NCBI GenBank assembly: GCA_900290375.1
Contig: OMOF01000668.1
Location: forward strand, 1-34,253
Origin: Candidatus Desulfosporosinus infrequens
GTDB taxonomy: Bacteria > Bacillota > Desulfitobacteriia > Desulfitobacteriales > Desulfitobacteriaceae
DNA length: 34,253 nucleotides
Direction: 5' to 3'
In this document: positions 33,902 through 34,253 of the stretch, one piece after another
How positions within the stretch are numbered: the first letter of the stretch is position 1
Layout: the number at the start of each line of letters is the position of its first letter
The notes under the pieces: generated by a model
Told to the model about the DNA's origin: nothing
Database searches by the model: none
What the model saw: only the letters and a program-made list of their open reading frames with translations
Program-made: the position numbers and the translations under genes

Positions 33902-34253
33902 CTTTTTCTGTCTCTTGCTTGGATTTTTGACGAAGTTTAATCCCAGGCAGTAAATCAGGCCGACGATTGACCATGGCTTGAAGCACAGCTGCTGTAAAAA
34001 CAGCCTCAGCAATAGCCAAAGGTAATTGGGTCGGTGCATAGCCCATAAAAAAAATCATCCATTGTTTAAGGAGCGGAATATTGCCATGTAAACTCAAGGC
34101 GAGCTCAAACGAACTGGCTAAATAGGTCAAGATATCTCCCACAAAACCAGCAACCCCTGCTGCCAACCATATGGGACTACGGAGCGCACGAAGTAGTTTC
34201 CAGCTTAAGTAACCGGAAATGCCCCCGACAATCCCCATCGAAAAGGTATTTGC
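33885..34253 (-). CDS. cbiM: Second CbiM, partial (runs off the window)
   Basis: 122 codons at the C-terminal end; the frame is open to the window edge, so the N-terminus is missing. NTFSMGIVGGISGYLSWKLL, FVGDILTYLASSFELALSLHG and YAPTQLPLAIAEAVFTAAVL match the C-terminal half of canonical, unfused CbiM. It differs clearly from the extended CbiM at 32031-33053. Its downstream partner is a truncated cbiN-like gene that it overlaps by 17 bp. Whether a full transporter remains attached to this copy cannot be seen. Confidence 0.9.
   Translation of the reverse strand, partial: ANTFSMGIVGGISGYLSWKLLRALRSPIWLAAGVAGFVGDILTYLASSFELALSLHGNIPLLKQWMIFFMGYAPTQLPLAIAEAVFTAAVLQAMVNRRPDLLPGIKLRQKSKQETEKDVVKR

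Noticed and set aside
33902-34039. Extended N-terminus for the truncated CbiN-like frame
   Set aside because: The extra 46 codons lie wholly within the partial cbiM gene in another frame; similarity to the intact copy begins at 33901.

Overview
The window looks like a chromosomal segment of an anaerobic, endospore-forming member of the Clostridia, most like the Desulfosporosinus/Desulfitobacterium group. This rests on a complete tricistronic GerA-type spore germinant receptor operon, a flavodiiron protein, an RsbRD_N-type protein of a kind common near sulfate-reduction genes, an EndoA/EndoAI toxin pair of Bacillus type, MurT/GatD, and a cobalamin riboswitch with a cobalt ECF transporter. Moderate GC, strong Shine-Dalgarno sites and intrinsic terminators fit a Firmicute. 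The genus is inferred from gene content, not shown by a marker gene.

Layout: nearly everything is on the minus strand; only the flavodiiron protein (1855-3051) and a small proline-rich protein (25227-25412) are on plus. 1-5300: a membrane-anchored Cache-HAMP-wHTH regulator diverges from the flavodiiron gene, followed by a small RHH protein, an RsbRD_N protein and a class I glutamine amidotransferase-like hydrolase. 5300-8500: EndoAI/EndoA, then GatD/MurT (lipid II amidation), each with a readable promoter. 8600-10260: a HepT/MNT toxin-antitoxin pair, a nested repeat island and a small membrane protein. 10323-16445: gltD and gltB. 16686-20682: gerAC, gerAA and gerAB, transcribed B-A-C. 21101-24935: a BusR-like GntR-RCK_C regulator, acpS, nnrDE and alr, all in one direction. 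25000-28100: the small plus-strand gene with a structured leader, a radical SAM protein and an unusual HEAT-like/Ogt/VOC fusion. 28174-28363: a second copy of the repeat element. 28539-34253: a tautomerase, then a cobalt module: cobK, cbiO, cbiQ, a CbiN-like protein, a B12 riboswitch, a CbiM with a C-terminal extension, a NifX-like protein, and the remains of a second cbiN-like/cbiM pair running off the edge.

How it fits together: the right end imports cobalt (CbiM/N/Q/O) and performs one corrin-ring reduction (CobK). Two RNA-level controls are visible, a canonical B12 aptamer with terminator before the CbiN-like gene and an unassigned attenuator-like leader before cbiM. The acpS-nnr-alr block normally leads straight into the ndoAI-ndoA toxin genes in Firmicutes; here about 15 kb (gerBAC, gltBD, HepT/MNT, MurT/GatD) lies between them.

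The most promising unusual items are the one-component transmembrane transcription factor with its candidate operator, the three-domain Ogt fusion, the structured leader of the 61-residue protein, the cbiM attenuator, the symmetric operator around the NifX-like promoter, and the nested MITE-like repeats. No tRNA, rRNA, CRISPR array or full insertion sequence was seen.
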